Source: Planctomycetota bacterium
Lineage (GTDB): Bacteria; Planctomycetota; Planctomycetia; Pirellulales; Thermoguttaceae
Assembly: GCA_023621895.1 (NCBI GenBank)
Contig: JAMOAF010001083.1
Coordinates: 1 to 6,803, forward strand
Direction: 5' to 3'
Length of the DNA stretch: 6,803 nt
Shown: one piece after another, positions 5,593 to 6,803 of the stretch
Position numbering within the stretch: position 1 is the first letter of the stretch
How the letters are laid out: each line of letters opens with the position of its first letter
Position numbers and translations under genes: made by a program
The notes under the pieces: model-generated
Told to the model about the DNA's origin: nothing
What the model saw: the letters and a program-made list of their open reading frames with translations, nothing else
The model's database searches: none

Positions 5593-6803
5593 TCAAAGCA
5601 TGTCGTAGTCGTACGGTTTGCGCATCGGGCGAGCAAGGTATCGGTTGGCTTCTTCATCGGCGGCGAATTGTTCCTTGGCCGGGTCCCAGGCGAGCTTGCG
5701 GCCGAGGCGGATGGCGATCACGCCGAGGTGGCACAGGCTGGCCGAGCGGTGGCCAGTCTCCGCGGGGCAGATCGTCGGCTTGCGCGTTTTCACGCAGTCA
5801 ACGAAGTTGCCCATGTGATCACTGCTCTCGTAAACGAGCGGAGCGCCTTCAGGCAACGCCTGCTCGATGATCGCCGGGTCGCTGGCCTGGATCACGCCCC
5901 GCGTGACCCAAATCCAGCCGCCCTCGCCGATGAACTTGATGCCGTGCTGCTGGCCGCCGCGGTCCTTGACGCCGCCGTGCCACTCGCTGGCCGTGGTGCT
6001 GCGGCACTCGTGGACCACTCCGCCGGCATACGTATACGTCACCGCGTACTCGCTGGCCGCGGTGTACCCGCCGGGGATCATCTCGACGAGCGGCTTTCCC
6101 TCGACGCTCACCGGGCCGGAGCCGTCGCGATCGAGAGCCCAGAGGACAATGTCGTTGTGGTGCGCGCCCCAATCGGTCATCGTCCCGCCGGAGTATTCCC
6201 ACCAGTAGCGGAAACTGAAATGGGTCCGCTCCTTGACGTAGGGGACCTTGGGGGTCTGCCCGAGCCAGAAGTCGTAGTCGAAGCCCGCCGGTACCGGCCC
6301 CTCGGCGAACGGTCCTCCCCGCAGACCGGCAGGGAGCCAGACCTCGGCCTTGCGAACCTTGCCGATGCGGCCGCTGCGGACCAGGTTGACGGCCAGGCGG
6401 AACTCGCGGCTGCTCCGCTGCTGGGTGCCCGTTTGCAGCACGCGGCCGGTCTGGCGCTGGACCTCGACGAGCCGCTTGCCTTCGTCGATGGTCAGCGTCA
6501 ACGGCTTCTCGCAATAGACGTCCTTGCCGGCCTTCATCGCCCCCATCGACCCATCGAAACGAGCGTGTGCCAGTGGTCGACCGTGCCGCAGATCACCGCG
6601 TCGACGTCCTTTCGCTCGAGCAGCTTGCGGAAATCGGCGTAGCCCCGGGCGTCGGGAAAATCCTTCTGGGCGGCGCTGAGGTGGTTGGTGTCGACGTCGC
6701 ACAGGGCGACGATCCGGCCGAACCGTTTGGCGTTCCTGGCGTCGCCCCTGCCCATCCCCCCGCAGCCAACCAGCGCGAAGCCGACTTGCTCGCTCGGCGG
6801 GGC
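5593..6803 (-). pseudogene. Gfo/Idh/MocA family oxidoreductase, frameshifted, N-terminus beyond right edge
   Basis: A second oxidoreductase of the same family. Reading in from 6803, the first frame gives the Rossmann start VGFALVGCGGMGRGDARN, ALCDVD, then VDAVICGTVDHWHTLVSM and is stopped by TGA at 6536-6534. The rest continues in another frame: GAMKAGKDVYCEKP (EKP motif), TQQRSSREFRLAVNLVRSG, GTMTDWGAHHNDIVLWA (catalytic His region) and the bacterial C-terminus ending in RKPYDYDML with TGA at 5595-5593. The break coincides with an exact 8-bp tandem duplication (6542-6557); deleting one copy restores one frame of about 400 codons in the window. Any Tat signal would lie outside. It is followed by a stem-loop and array B, then by the intact paralogue on the same strand. 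It may be a genuine pseudogene, a strain variant or an assembly error; an ATGA overlap at the break could allow the C-terminal piece to be translated separately. Confidence 0.88.
6542..6557. repeat. 8-bp tandem duplication causing the frameshift
   Basis: CCCATCGA occurs twice in direct succession (6542-6549 and 6550-6557); on the coding strand this is TCGATGGG twice, followed by GGCGATG. With one copy the coding sequence reads V-S-M-G-A-M-K-A-G-K without interruption, the expected family sequence at this point. Confidence 0.9.

Noticed and set aside
5448..5657. Minus-strand frame encoding a SAISHQP-type repeat peptide
   Set aside because: It is a direct translation of heptamer array B. Period 7 is not a multiple of 3, and such peptides are a known annotation artefact.
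6534..6560. Programmed ribosomal frameshift site in the second oxidoreductase
   Set aside because: The GGGGG run is not a standard slippery heptamer in frame, and the exact 8-bp duplication explains the lesion more simply.

Overview
The window looks like a chromosomal segment of a high-GC planctomycete, probably of the Pirellula type. This rests on two Gfo/Idh/MocA oxidoreductases with the bacterial C-terminal domain (one with a clear Tat signal), a 3-keto-disaccharide hydrolase (DUF1080) fragment, a stand-alone CBM9-like protein, a CNHC redoxin, and intergenic arrays of 7-bp repeats. The taxonomic call is an inference from gene content; no rRNA or other marker is present.

Layout. 1-1737 (minus): N-terminal 579 residues of the DEAH-box RNA helicase HrpA, running off the left edge. 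1738-2094: divergent intergenic region with two GC-rich hairpins, a TATACT -10-like box, an 11-position palindrome and a possible 10-codon leader ORF whose stop overlaps the next start. 2095-2736 (plus): CBM9-like protein. 2733-3329 (minus): thioredoxin-fold redoxin, convergent with the previous gene; the two stop codons share TTAA. 3330-3973: degenerate heptamer repeats, a truncated DUF1080 domain and about 230 bp of unexplained sequence, bracketed by a perfect 12-bp inverted repeat. 3974-5290 (minus): intact Tat-exported Gfo/Idh/MocA oxidoreductase. 5291-5592: two heptamer arrays of 15 and 17 units separated by 25 bp of unique DNA. 5593-6803 (minus): a second Gfo/Idh/MocA oxidoreductase, cut by the right edge and frameshifted by an 8-bp tandem duplication.

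How the genes may work together. HrpA is housekeeping. The oxidoreductases, the DUF1080 fragment and the CBM9-like protein fit a theme of sugar handling, possibly the 3-keto-glycoside route in which a Gfo/Idh/MocA enzyme oxidises C3 and a DUF1080 enzyme cleaves the keto-sugar. However, one oxidoreductase is broken and the DUF1080 gene is only a C-terminal remnant, so the window reads as a decaying, repeat-rich accessory stretch rather than a complete pathway. I see no phage, CRISPR, transposase, tRNA or rRNA.

The most notable observations are the exact 8-bp duplication that breaks the second oxidoreductase, the phase-locked mosaic of heptamer repeats, the 12-bp inverted repeat around the DUF1080 fragment, and the leader ORF/hairpin arrangement upstream of the CBM9-like gene. 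I do not see strong evidence for a wholly new system.
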